A stretch of DNA of 29,884 bases. It comes from Pseudomonadota bacterium. GTDB lineage: Bacteria; Pseudomonadota; Alphaproteobacteria; Rhizobiales; Xanthobacteraceae. This document shows positions 1-7,623 of the stretch, in pieces. Within the stretch, counting starts at the first letter, position 1; every line of letters starts with the position of its first letter. The notes under the pieces were generated by a model. The model saw only the letters and a list, made by a program, of their open reading frames with translations, did not search any database and was not told the origin of the DNA. The position numbers and the translations under genes were made by a program. Location of the stretch: NCBI GenBank assembly GCA_963205465.1, contig CAUJKG010000420.1, positions 1 to 29,884 on the forward strand. The letters run 5' to 3'.

Positions 1-1832
1 GAGCGCATGCGGTTCATCACGTCGCGCACCAGCGGCACGTGCGAACCGGACAGGATCGAAAGACCAACCACGTGCACGCCTTCCTCGAGCGCGGCGTTGA
101 CGATCTCGGCGGGCGTTAAGCGGATGCCCTCATAGACCACCTCCATGCCGGCATCGCGCGCGCGCACCGCAATCTGCTCCGCACCGTTCGAGTGGCCGTC
201 GAGGCCCGGCTTGCCGACCAGAAACTTCAAGCGCCGCCCGAGCTTCTTCGAAACTTTCTCGACTTCGCCGCGCACTTCTTCGAGGCCCGCGGCCCCGGCA
301 CGCGCCGAGCGCCCGACGCCGGTCGGTGCGCGATACTCGCCGAATACGTCGCGCAGCATGGAGCCCCATTCGCCGGTGGTGACGCCCGCTTTCGCCGCCT
401 CGATCGAAGACGGCATGATGTTGGTGCCTTCGGATGCCGCGCGGCGCAGCGCGTCGAGCGCGGCACGAACCTTCTTATCGTCGCGCTGTTCGCGCCAGGC
501 TTGCAGGCGTTCGATCTGCTCCTTTTCGACATGCTCCGGCACGGTCATGATCGCGCCGTCGCCGGTAGTGAGCGGAGACGGCTCGGTCTCGACGAAGCGA
601 TTGACGCCGACCACGGTCTGCTCGCCGCGCTCGATCGCCTCCAAGCGTTTCGTATTCGACTCCACGAGCTTCTGCTTCATGTAGCTGGATTCGACGGCGG
701 CCACCGCCCCGCCCATTTCCTCGATCCGCGCGAGTTCCTCGCGTGCTTCGGTTTTCAATTCCTCGACCTTGCGTTCGATTTCCTTCGAACCGTCGAAGAT
801 GTCGCCGAAATCCAGGAGGTCCGTCTCGAAGGCCACGATCTGCTGCATGCGGATCGACCATTGCTGGTCCCACGGCCGCGGCAGGCCGAGCGCCTCGTTC
901 CATGCCGGCAGTTGCACCGCGCGGGCACGGGCATTCTTGGAGAGTGTGACCGCGAGCATTTCGAGCAAAATGCGATAGACGTTGTTCTCGGGCTGCTGCT
1001 CGGTGAGGCCGAGCGAATTCACCTGCACGCCGTAGCGGAAGCGGCGGTGCTTTTCGTTGGTGACACCGTAACGATCGCGCGTGATCTCGTCCCAGAGTTC
1101 GGTGAAGGCGCGCATCTTGCAGAGTTCGGTGATGAAACGGAGCCCCGCATTCACGAAGAAGGAAATCCGGCCCACGACTTCGCCGAAATCCTTTTCCTCG
1201 ATGCCGCCGGAGGCTTTCACGCCATCGAGCACCGCAATCGCGGTCGCAAGCGCATAAGCAAGCTCCTGCACCGGTGTCGCGCCCGCTTCCTGCAGATGAT
1301 AGGAGCAGACATTCATCGGGTTCCACTTCGGAACCTCGCGCGTCGTATAAAGGATAGTATCCTTGATGAGACGCATCGAAGGTGCGGGCGGGAACACGTA
1401 GGTGCCGCGCGAAAGATATTCCTTGATGATGTCGTTCTGCGTCGTGCCCGAAAGCGCGGTTTTCGGCGCGCCGGTTTCCTCGGCAAGCGCTACATAAAGC
1501 GACAGCAGCCAGGCGGCGGTCGCATTGATCGTCATCGACGTATTCATCGAGCCGAGCGGAATGCCGTCGAAAAGGGTACGCATGTCACCCAGATGCGAAA
1601 TCGGCACGCCGACCTTGCCGACCTCACCACGGGCGAGCACGTGATCGGAATCGTATCCGGTCTGCGTCGGCAGATCGAAGGCGACGGAGAGACCGGTCTG
1701 TCCCTTGGCAAGGTTCGAGCGATAGAGCTTGTTGGACTCGGCCGCCGTTGAATGGCCCGCATAAGTACGGATCAGCCACGGTGCCTCCTTCGGCTTCGAG
1801 AAACCCGGATTGCCACCCTTTTTGTCCGACAT
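1..1832 (-). CDS. ecm: Ethylmalonyl-CoA mutase (MeaA/Ecm), C-terminus cut by window edge
   Basis: B12-dependent mutase converting (2R)-ethylmalonyl-CoA to (2S)-methylsuccinyl-CoA in the ethylmalonyl-CoA pathway. The frame begins MSDKKGGNPGFSKPKEAPW and carries mutase-family blocks such as GLSVAFDLPTQTGYDSDH and NTSMTINATAAWLL. Near residue 542 is DGHSNG, the DxHxxG motif that supplies the lower axial histidine to cobalamin, followed by VVGLSILSGSH of the B12-binding fold. About 610 codons are present; the family is usually around 660, so a short C-terminal piece lies outside the window. The start at 1832 is preceded by AGTAGGGGC about eight bases away. Methylmalonyl-CoA mutase is the main alternative, but the MeaA-like sequence and the presence of ccr and mcd in the same window favour Ecm. 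Confidence 0.88.
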   Translation of the reverse strand, partial: MSDKKGGNPGFSKPKEAPWLIRTYAGHSTAAESNKLYRSNLAKGQTGLSVAFDLPTQTGYDSDHVLARGEVGKVGVPISHLGDMRTLFDGIPLGSMNTSMTINATAAWLLSLYVALAEETGAPKTALSGTTQNDIIKEYLSRGTYVFPPAPSMRLIKDTILYTTREVPKWNPMNVCSYHLQEAGATPVQELAYALATAIAVLDGVKASGGIEEKDFGEVVGRISFFVNAGLRFITELCKMRAFTELWDEITRDRYGVTNEKHRRFRYGVQVNSLGLTEQQPENNVYRILLEMLAVTLSKNARARAVQLPAWNEALGLPRPWDQQWSIRMQQIVAFETDLLDFGDIFDGSKEIERKVEELKTEAREELARIEEMGGAVAAVESSYMKQKLVESNTKRLEAIERGEQTVVGVNRFVETEPSPLTTGDGAIMTVPEHVEKEQIERLQAWREQRDDKKVRAALDALRRAASEGTNIMPSSIEAAKAGVTTGEWGSMLRDVFGEYRAPTGVGRSARAGAAGLEEVRGEVEKVSKKLGRRLKFLVGKPGLDGHSNGAEQIAVRARDAGMEVVYEGIRLTPAEIVNAALEEGVHVVGLSILSGSHVPLVRDVMNRMR

Positions 1833-1883
1833 TGGCTATGCCCCTACTGCCGCCGTCCATGAAAACGGCATGACAGCTTTTTC

Positions 1884-1894
1884 CTGCAATGCAG
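1884..1894. promoter_or_regulatory. Inverted repeat CTGC-AAT-GCAG before ecm, candidate operator
   Basis: An 11-bp palindrome with a 3-base spacer, centred 57 bases before the ecm start. Similar TGC-N3-GCA palindromes sit before ccr and mcd. On the plus strand the three share TGCRMTGCANCA. A regulatory role is inference from position and repetition only. Confidence 0.4.
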
Positions 1895-2057
1895 CATAAA
1901 TCCTAGCATGACCATGTCGATCACGGAAAATCGATGGTCACGAGGCCTCGCCGCACTAGACCCTGACGCTGCTGCGCGGCAATGTGCGGCGGTAAAAACA
2001 TGCGGGTCCAAGCCCCGGCCCGAACCGGCGGCGACCCACCAGAGCGGAGAGCAGACT

Positions 2058-2423
2058 ATGTGGTTCAGAGGAGCACTCTTGGCCTTGGGCGTTGCGCTGG
2101 CCTTTATTTCGCCTACCAAAGCCGTACAGGCGCAGGAAATTACGTTCGAGATCACCAACGATTTCCGTCGCGACATTCAGGTAGAATTCTATTCGCAGAA
2201 CCGCCGGCACGCCTGGCCGGGCGGCAATCGCGCCTACAACCTCAACAGGGGCGATACGCAGACGTACCGGCTGGCCTGCCAGCGCGGCGAAAAGGTCTGC
2301 TATGGCGGCTGGGTGAAGGGTGACGCGCGCACATATTGGGGCGTGGGCCTGAATGGCAAATATTCTTGCGATTCCTGCTGCCAGATTTGTGGGCAGGGAA
2401 ATCTGCGCAAGACCTTGAACTGA
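2058..2423 (+). CDS. Secreted six-cysteine protein, tandem paralogue A (unknown family)
   Basis: Family not recognised. The 121-residue protein starts with a clear signal peptide (Arg4, hydrophobic core about residues 6-18) with likely cleavage after VQA at residue 25, leaving a 96-residue mature chain starting QEITF. The mature part alternates short beta-like segments with conserved HAWPGG and TYWGVGLNGKYS stretches, and ends with a cysteine cluster CDSCCQIC (CxxCCxxC). There are six mature cysteines. It should be periplasmic or extracellular, with either disulfides or a bound metal. Start 2058 has GGAGAG six bases upstream; a longer frame from 1908 would bury the signal peptide. The next gene is a paralogue with 68 of 96 mature residues identical (hand count). 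Mature net charge is about +5. Confidence 0.85.
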   Translation: MWFRGALLALGVALAFISPTKAVQAQEITFEITNDFRRDIQVEFYSQNRRHAWPGGNRAYNLNRGDTQTYRLACQRGEKVCYGGWVKGDARTYWGVGLNGKYSCDSCCQICGQGNLRKTLN

Positions 2424-2446
2424 TCCTGTCCGATCGGTTCGCAAGG

Positions 2447-2479
2447 AAAAGCCGGCAGGCCGTCCTGCCGGCTTTTTTA
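2447..2479 (+). terminator. Intrinsic terminator after paralogue A
   Basis: Perfect 9-bp GC-rich stem GCCGGCAGG/CCTGCCGGC (2451-2459 and 2464-2472) with a 4-base loop, followed by six T. It lies 23 bases after the stop, so paralogue A is probably transcribed separately from paralogue B. Confidence 0.88.
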
Positions 2480-2558
2480 TTTTCGGAGATAAAAGTTGAT
2501 CGGCATTGTGCACGCTACTGCTCTCGACGCCGCGTCCGCAAAGAATAGTCTCCCGCCC

Positions 2559-2573
2559 GCCGCATGGTGCGGC
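2559..2573 (+). promoter_or_regulatory. Leader hairpin before paralogue B
   Basis: GCCGCA-TGG-TGCGGC, a perfect 6-bp stem with a 3-base loop, lies 18 bases before the start codon of the second paralogue and just before its GGAGAG ribosome binding site. Role unknown; it could affect mRNA stability or translation. Confidence 0.35.
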
Positions 2574-2591
2574 ACGAAAGTGGAGAGTGCG

Positions 2592-2954
2592 ATGGGTTTT
2601 AAGCGTGCTTTGCTCACGCTGGGGGTAGCGCTCATGATGCCGGTCGCGACGTTCGCGGCCGCTCAAGACATTACCTTCACGATCAACAACGAGAACAGCA
2701 ACGACATCCAGATCGAGTTCTATTCGCAGAACCGTAATCATGCGTGGCCCGGCGGCAATCAGGCTTACAACCTGAGCGCGGGCGAATCGAACGCCTACAA
2801 GCTGGCTTGCCGTTCCGGCGAGAAGATCTGTTACGGCGCCTGGGTGAAGGGCAACTCCAACACCTATTGGGGTGTCGGTCTGAACGGAAAATATTCTTGC
2901 GATTCCTGCTGCCAGGTTTGCGGCGACGGCAACCTGGAAAAGACGTTGCAGTAA
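2592..2954 (+). CDS. Secreted six-cysteine protein, tandem paralogue B (unknown family)
   Basis: Paralogue of the preceding gene: 120 residues, signal peptide with likely cleavage after FAAA at residue 24, and again a 96-residue mature chain, here starting QDITF. All six cysteines, HAWPGG, and TYWGVGLNGKYS followed by CDSCCQ are kept exactly. The differences are mostly surface-type exchanges, with arginines of paralogue A replaced by Asn, Ser, Gln or Glu, so mature net charge falls from about +5 to about -2. The ATG at 2592 has GGAGAG four bases upstream; an upstream TTG at 2496 in the same frame would place about 30 non-hydrophobic residues before the signal peptide. The gene has its own terminator. 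Function is unknown; I do not recognise a domain. Confidence 0.85.
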   Translation: MGFKRALLTLGVALMMPVATFAAAQDITFTINNENSNDIQIEFYSQNRNHAWPGGNQAYNLSAGESNAYKLACRSGEKICYGAWVKGNSNTYWGVGLNGKYSCDSCCQVCGDGNLEKTLQ

Positions 2955-2988
2955 AAGACCCGGAAATCAGAACGCGTAAAGCGCAACG

Positions 2989-3020
2989 AAAAAGCCGGCG
3001 AGAATCTCTCGCCGGCTTTT
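2989..3020. terminator. Bidirectional intrinsic terminator
   Basis: Perfect 10-bp stem GCCGGCGAGA/TCTCGCCGGC (2994-3003 and 3007-3016) with a 3-base loop, flanked by A5 on the left and T4 on the right. It can therefore end both paralogue B (plus) and the convergent GlsB/YeaQ gene (minus). Confidence 0.85.
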
Positions 3021-3040
3021 CTTGTTTGCGTTTCCGTCGG

Positions 3041-3295
3041 TCAGGCCCGTTTCACAAGCCCGATGATGAAAAGCAAAATGACCGCGCCGATCGTCGACGC
3101 AATGATCGCGCCGACAATGCCGACCGGCAGACCGACCCCAAGACGCGGGAACAGCCAGCTCGCAATCGCGGCGCCGACGATACCTACGATGATGTTGCCG
3201 ATCAGTCCGAAGCCGAATCCCTTCATGATCACGCCGGCAAGCCAGCCGGCAATCGCGCCGACGATCAGAAGAACAATGATACTTTCAAACGGCAT
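3041..3295 (-). CDS. GlsB/YeaQ/YmgE family stress-response membrane protein
   Basis: Small integral membrane protein of 84 residues, the family's usual size. It starts MPFESIIVLLIVGAIAGWLA and has three hydrophobic segments with glycine-rich GxxxG-type packing (GFGLIGNIIVGIVGA), typical of the transglycosylase-associated/GlsB group linked to stress and envelope homeostasis in other bacteria. The exact biochemical role of the family is not known. Start 3295 is chosen because GGAGG lies about ten bases upstream and the hydrophobic segment begins at once; an in-frame extension to 3385 has no support. A loose EcfG-like signal (GAAAC-N16-CGTC on the minus strand, around 3380-3410) lies upstream, but it is too degenerate to list separately. 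Confidence 0.85.
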   Translation of the reverse strand: MPFESIIVLLIVGAIAGWLAGVIMKGFGFGLIGNIIVGIVGAAIASWLFPRLGVGLPVGIVGAIIASTIGAVILLFIIGLVKRA

Positions 3296-3469
3296 AACCC
3301 CCGTCCTCCATTGCTTGGCGGTAACCCCGCCGGTTGGTTTCGCCCATTTTCGCAGGGCGGCATGACCGTCCCACGAATCTCGCATTAGACGAAAGAATAA
3401 TACGCCGGTTTCGCGCTACGGCGCGAGGGGGCTCAAACGGTAGTGGAAAACCTCTTCGCGCGGCGGCGT

Positions 3470-4648
3470 TCAGCGCAATATGAGCCGGCGCCACACCATC
3501 GCAGCAACGATTGCCGAGGCGAACAGCCCTACCGGCAGCTTTACGAAGGGAAAGACGGCGATCAGGAGCATCGCGACCACGATGCCCGCGATTTCGTAGC
3601 GGAGGAACCCGCGCTTCATCGCCAGGCCGATCAGAAATGCCATGGGGATCGTGATCGTCACCATGTCGTAGAGATAGATATAGGGCGTCGCCAGCAAGAC
3701 GCCGACGCCCAGCGCTGCCGCCTTGAGTTCGAACGGGCGCGCCGGGCTTTTCCAAATTTGCCAGATCGCAAAAGCAATCGCCGCACTGAGCACCCCTTGC
3801 CCGCTCCAGGCCAGCCATTCCGGCGAACCGAGCGTTCGCAACAACGCGAACACGCTCTGCATCTTTTCGATCTCGGCCTGCCCTTCGGAGAGAAACGTCT
3901 GCGACGTCACCGGCAGCCAGCGCAGAAACGCAAACCAGGGCTCGATCCCGAACGCTGCGATCGACACCAGCGTCAGGAACAAAGCCGTGATCCCCGCGGT
4001 GACGAAGGCGCGCCAATGCCCGCCCGCGGCCAGCGCAATCGGAAAGAGAATACCGAAATGCGGTTTGTAGGTGAGAATGCCGAGGCAGATTCCGGCGAGC
4101 ACCGGCCGCTTTTCGAGAAACGCGAGCGTGAATCCGATCAGCGCTGCGGTGAGAAATCCGTTCTGGCCGACGAGCACGTTTGCGACCAGCGCGGGCGCAC
4201 CTAGCGCGAGTAGATAGCCGGCGCGGCTTCCCGTGCTCGCGCGGACCGCAGCCAGGAAAGGCGGAAATGAAACCGCCGACCATCCCGCATGCGCCACCGC
4301 ATAAGGCAGCATGGCCAGTGCAGCGGCGACGAACAGGTAGAACGGCGGATAGTGCCAGCCGTAATAGCCCTTGAAGTCGTAGCCGAGCACCGCGATTTCC
4401 ATTTCCCGGTGCGTTGGCCAGTCATAGGCGCTGGCCGGCGCACCCGAGAGCACGAACTTTCCCGCGGCATAGACGTTGAGAAAATCGGTTGAGGTGAGCT
4501 GCCCGTCCAGCTCCCAGAGGAAACTGCCGGTAAACAGCGCCGTGACGAGCCAGACCACATTGGCCACGCAGAACGCGAAGCAAACCAGTTCGAGCGGCTT
4601 CGGCAGTACCGCTCCCTTTCGTGTTGACGTCGCGTCACTCTCAAACAT
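3470..4648 (-). CDS. GT87-like (DUF2029) polyprenol-linked glycosyltransferase, membrane
   Basis: A 392-residue polytopic membrane protein with about ten hydrophobic helices. Near the N-terminus, after the first helix, is the family-type loop LTSTDFLNVYAAGKFVLSG followed by YYGWHYPPFYLF; the acidic residue in this first loop is expected to be catalytic in GT-C enzymes. GT87 members transfer a sugar, usually mannose, from a polyprenyl-phosphate donor to envelope glycans or lipids on the outer face of the membrane. The specific acceptor cannot be deduced. The gene is divergent from ccr and separated from it by 132 bp, and nothing around it belongs to a glycan cluster, so it appears to be a stand-alone gene. 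The ribosome binding site before 4648 is weak. Confidence 0.75.
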   Translation of the reverse strand: MFESDATSTRKGAVLPKPLELVCFAFCVANVVWLVTALFTGSFLWELDGQLTSTDFLNVYAAGKFVLSGAPASAYDWPTHREMEIAVLGYDFKGYYGWHYPPFYLFVAAALAMLPYAVAHAGWSAVSFPPFLAAVRASTGSRAGYLLALGAPALVANVLVGQNGFLTAALIGFTLAFLEKRPVLAGICLGILTYKPHFGILFPIALAAGGHWRAFVTAGITALFLTLVSIAAFGIEPWFAFLRWLPVTSQTFLSEGQAEIEKMQSVFALLRTLGSPEWLAWSGQGVLSAAIAFAIWQIWKSPARPFELKAAALGVGVLLATPYIYLYDMVTITIPMAFLIGLAMKRGFLRYEIAGIVVAMLLIAVFPFVKLPVGLFASAIVAAMVWRRLILR

Positions 4649-4710
4649 GGGCCGAAACTATCCATCCGCGCTTGCCGAACATTTAAGGATTTTGCTCCGC
4701 CAAAAGTGCC

Positions 4711-4723
4711 GTTGCGCTGCAAC
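4711..4723. promoter_or_regulatory. Inverted repeat GTTGC-GCT-GCAAC before ccr, candidate operator
   Basis: A 13-bp palindrome with a 3-base spacer centred 64 bases before the ccr start, in the divergent interval shared with the GT87 gene. It is related to the palindromes before ecm and mcd. Regulators of ccr that bind palindromes are known in other alphaproteobacteria (TetR-type CcrR in Methylobacterium, ScfR-type proteins in Rhodobacter), but this site is not matched to any of them. Confidence 0.4.
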
Positions 4724-4780
4724 ATCCTTTCGGTCATGCTCGCCGTCATTCAATCGAGACATTTTCTTTTCGGAGTAGTC

Positions 4781-6052
4781 ATGTCCGCGGTCACAAAATT
4801 ACACACGGGCCCCAAGGACCTTTACGAGATCGGCGAGATTCCGCCGCTCGGGCACGTTCCGTCGAAGATGTATGCTTGGGCGATCCGCCGCGAGCGCCAT
4901 GGTCCGCCCGAGCAGTCCATGCAGATCGAGGTGGTGCCGACCTGGACCGTGGGCGACGAGGACGTGCTCGTTCTCGTGATGGCTGCGGGCGTGAATTACA
5001 ACGGCGTCTGGGCCGGTCTCGGCCAGCCGATCTCCCCCTTCGATGTGCATAAGCAGCCATTCCATGTCGCGGGCTCGGATGCCTCCGGCATCGTCTGGGC
5101 AATCGGCGCCAAGGTGAAGCGCTGGAAGGTCGGCGATGAAGTCATCGTCCACTGCAACCAGGACGACGGCGACGACGAGGAATGCAACGGCGGCGATCCG
5201 ATGTTCTCGCCCTCGCAGCGCATCTGGGGCTACGAGACCCCGGACGGTTCGTTTGCGCAATTCTGCCGCGTGCAGTCGCGCCAATTGATGCCGCGTCCGC
5301 AACATCTGACCTGGGAAGAGTCGGCCTGCTACACGCTGACGCTGGCGACCGCCTATCGCATGTTGTTCGGCCACGCGCCGCATACGATCAAGCCGGGTGA
5401 CAACGTGCTGATCTGGGGCGCGTCCGGGGGCCTTGGCGTGTTCGGCGTGCAGCTTGCCGCGGCGAGCGGTGCGCATCCGATCGGCATCATCTCGGACAAC
5501 GACAAGAAGGATTATGTGCTGGGCTTGGGCGCCAAAGGCGTCATCAACCGCAAGGATTTCAAGTGCTGGGGCCAGATGCCGACGGTGAACACGCCCGAAT
5601 ATAACGAGTGGGTGAAGGAAGCCCGCAAGTTCGGCAAGGCGATCTGGGACATCACCGGCAAGAAGGACGTCGATATCGTCTTCGAACATCCCGGCGAGCA
5701 GACCTTTCCCGTCTCGTGTCTCGTCGTGAAGCGCGGCGGCATGGTCGTATTCTGCGCCGGCACCACCGGCTTCAACCTGACCTTCGACGCACGCTATGTC
5801 TGGATGCGCCAGAAGCGTATTCAGGGCTCGCATTTCGCGCACCTGAAACAGGCCGCGGCCGCGAACCAGTTCGTGCTCGACCGCCGCGTCGATCCCTGCA
5901 TGAGCGAAGTGCTGGGCTGGAAAGAGATTCCGGCCGCACACACCAAGATGTGGAAGAACCAGCACAAGCCCGGCAACATGGCGGTGCTCGTGAACGCGCA
6001 GCGGCCCGGCATGCGCACCTTCGACGATGTGATCGAGGCGTCGGGGCGCTAA
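4781..6052 (+). CDS. ccr: Crotonyl-CoA carboxylase/reductase
   Basis: NADPH-dependent reductive carboxylation of crotonyl-CoA to (2S)-ethylmalonyl-CoA, the committing step of the ethylmalonyl-CoA pathway. The 423-residue protein is a medium-chain dehydrogenase/reductase: N-terminal catalytic fold with VAGSDASGIVWAIG, nucleotide-binding motif WGASGGLGVFGVQLA in the Rossmann domain, and the Ccr-type insert around CNGGDPMFSPSQRIWGYET. GVNYNGVWAG and RIQGSHFAHL contain the Asn and His that hold CO2 in characterised Ccr enzymes; the assignment is by similarity. Start 4781 has CGGAG a few bases upstream and gives the normal length; a longer frame from 4706 runs through the promoter region. Ecm and mcd in the same window support the assignment over a plain crotonyl-CoA reductase. 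Confidence 0.95.
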   Translation: MSAVTKLHTGPKDLYEIGEIPPLGHVPSKMYAWAIRRERHGPPEQSMQIEVVPTWTVGDEDVLVLVMAAGVNYNGVWAGLGQPISPFDVHKQPFHVAGSDASGIVWAIGAKVKRWKVGDEVIVHCNQDDGDDEECNGGDPMFSPSQRIWGYETPDGSFAQFCRVQSRQLMPRPQHLTWEESACYTLTLATAYRMLFGHAPHTIKPGDNVLIWGASGGLGVFGVQLAAASGAHPIGIISDNDKKDYVLGLGAKGVINRKDFKCWGQMPTVNTPEYNEWVKEARKFGKAIWDITGKKDVDIVFEHPGEQTFPVSCLVVKRGGMVVFCAGTTGFNLTFDARYVWMRQKRIQGSHFAHLKQAAAANQFVLDRRVDPCMSEVLGWKEIPAAHTKMWKNQHKPGNMAVLVNAQRPGMRTFDDVIEASGR

Positions 6053-6066
6053 TCGCGCCTGCCGCC

Positions 6067-6657
6067 TTGTCGAACCCGCCGTCCTATCTTCATCGCGCGT
6101 CGCTGATCGGCGGCGAACGGGACTTCGTCGCCCATGGCAACCGCCTCGCCTGCCACGCAGGCGGCTCGTTCCGCGCGATCGTCTATGCCGAGATGCGCCG
6201 GATCCGGGTCACCCGGATCGTGGCAAGCCGTCACCTGCCATCGCATTGGCGCTGCGTGGTAACGCCCAAGCGCGGACGCGGCATGACCTTCACCAGTCTT
6301 CACATTGAAAGCGCGAAAGCGCCGGTTGAAGATCGCGCGCAGGCCATGCAAGCGTTTACGGCGGAGTTGCTGCAACGTGCCGCACGAAAAAACCCATCGA
6401 TCGATTTTGTCAGCGGCAAGCCTTTGCTGATCTGCCTGCTCTGGCTCGCAGCCTATCTCGCGCTGCTCGGCTTCATCGGCCTTGGCGCCTATATTTTCGT
6501 GATTGCGTTGCTCGGCACGCAGGCGATCATCTCGAGCATTCTCGCCTTTCTTGCTGGAGCAGGCCTCGTCGCAGCCACGGCAATCCCGCTGCTGGGGTGG
6601 GTCAGGAACAACTGGCCCGCGCGATTCGATCCCCTTGCCGGCACGCCGCAATCCTGA
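6067..6657 (+). CDS. Small membrane protein with PH-like N-terminal part (hypothetical)
   Basis: Not assigned to a named family. The N-terminal half (about 115 residues) has the pattern of small bacterial PH-like domains (GERDFVAHGNRLACHAGG, then RAIVYAEMRRIRVTRI), and the C-terminal half has two hydrophobic helices (about residues 120-142 and 148-170) ending in a short cytoplasmic tail. It begins only 14 bases after the ccr stop on the same strand, so it may be read through from ccr, but no functional link is evident. The start is uncertain: TTG 6067 is the first start codon after ccr and gives 196 residues, but has no clear ribosome binding site; ATG 6193 is an alternative that would remove part of the first domain. 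Confidence 0.65.
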   Translation: MSNPPSYLHRASLIGGERDFVAHGNRLACHAGGSFRAIVYAEMRRIRVTRIVASRHLPSHWRCVVTPKRGRGMTFTSLHIESAKAPVEDRAQAMQAFTAELLQRAARKNPSIDFVSGKPLLICLLWLAAYLALLGFIGLGAYIFVIALLGTQAIISSILAFLAGAGLVAATAIPLLGWVRNNWPARFDPLAGTPQS

Positions 6658-6669
6658 CCCTTCGCGGGA

Positions 6670-7548
6670 TCAATCGGACGCCCTGCCGACCTTGGTTTTT
6701 TCCGGTTCCTTCTGAATCGCGGGCGCATAGCGCCTGTCCTTGATCGCCGCGTTCAACTCGCCGCCATAGATGAAGATCGAGGCGGTCGTATAAAGAAACA
6801 CCAGCGCGATCATCACGGAAGCAAGACCGGCATAGGTCGTGACGTAATTGTAGGAGAAGCGGCCGAGGTAATAGCCGAAGGCAGCACCCGCGATCAGCCA
6901 CAGGACCAGGGTCACGATCACGCCCGGCGCGACCTCGCTCAGCGTCCGCCTTCCCGCAGGCAGCCACATATGCACGACGAGAAGTGCCACCACGAGCACG
7001 GCCGACGCGGTCGCGTAACGCACGAAGGCCGCAACACCGCGAAACGGCTCCAGCGCCGGCACATACATCACCGCCCCGGCCCAGATCAGCGGCCACAGCA
7101 CGACGAGGAAAGAGAGCGCGAGCAGTCCGGCCGCGCCGACCAGCACATAACCGATCGATTCCAGCCGCAGCCACCAGAAATGTCGCTGCTCCCCGACATC
7201 GTAAGCGCGGTTCAACCCGATCCGCAGGCTCTCAATCCCGCTCGAAGAGAAATAGATCGCAAGCGCGATGCCGAAGGTCAGCGCGTCGGTGCGGACATTC
7301 GTCAGCACGTCATGAATTTCGCGCGCAATCGGCCCGGCGACTTCCTTGGGCCAGGTGTCGAGGAGCAACTGCGCGGTGTTGTCGGCGAGTTCCTTGGAAC
7401 CGAAAAAAGCGGCCAGCGACGTCACGAAGATCATGAAGGGAAACAGCGCCATCAGCCCTGACAGCGCGATGTGACTCGCGATCGCCCAGCCATCGTCGTC
7501 GTTGAAGCGCCAGAAGGCGTCGATTGCGATCCTGAACGGTTTGAGCAA
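6670..7548 (-). CDS. YihY/virulence factor BrkB family inner membrane protein
   Basis: Polytopic inner membrane protein of about 292 residues. Family features are the N-terminal WRFNDDDGWAIASHIALSGLMALFPF segment, the FFGSKELADNT loop, the SSSGIESLRIGLNRAYDV block and the late GGELNAAIKDR motif. About six membrane helices are visible. Members were once called ribonuclease BN, but that label came from a mistaken assignment; the true role (transport or lipid-related) is unresolved. The start is put at TTG 7548, where GGAG lies seven bases upstream; an in-frame TTG at 7578 would add ten residues with poorer support. It converges with the preceding plus-strand gene, with 12 bases between stops. 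Confidence 0.85.
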   Translation of the reverse strand: MLKPFRIAIDAFWRFNDDDGWAIASHIALSGLMALFPFMIFVTSLAAFFGSKELADNTAQLLLDTWPKEVAGPIAREIHDVLTNVRTDALTFGIALAIYFSSSGIESLRIGLNRAYDVGEQRHFWWLRLESIGYVLVGAAGLLALSFLVVLWPLIWAGAVMYVPALEPFRGVAAFVRYATASAVLVVALLVVHMWLPAGRRTLSEVAPGVIVTLVLWLIAGAAFGYYLGRFSYNYVTTYAGLASVMIALVFLYTTASIFIYGGELNAAIKDRRYAPAIQKEPEKTKVGRASD

Positions 7549-7623
7549 AGGGGAACTCCGGAAGGAAGAACCCTTCAAATCGCCATTCGAATCCGAAAAC
7601 GCAAGCCTGCTCGGAAACCGCGG

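Noticed and set aside
192..1751. Long plus-strand open frame (519 codons) opposite ecm
   Set aside because: It is antisense to a clear mutase gene, has no family motif, and its composition (His, Arg, Asp rich) is typical of GC-bias shadows.
1908..2057. N-terminal extension of secreted paralogue A from ATG 1908
   Set aside because: It would put about 50 polar residues before a clear signal peptide; the ATG at 2058 has a good ribosome binding site.
4799..5965. 388-codon minus-strand open frame opposite ccr
   Set aside because: Antisense shadow; the plus frame encodes a complete Ccr.
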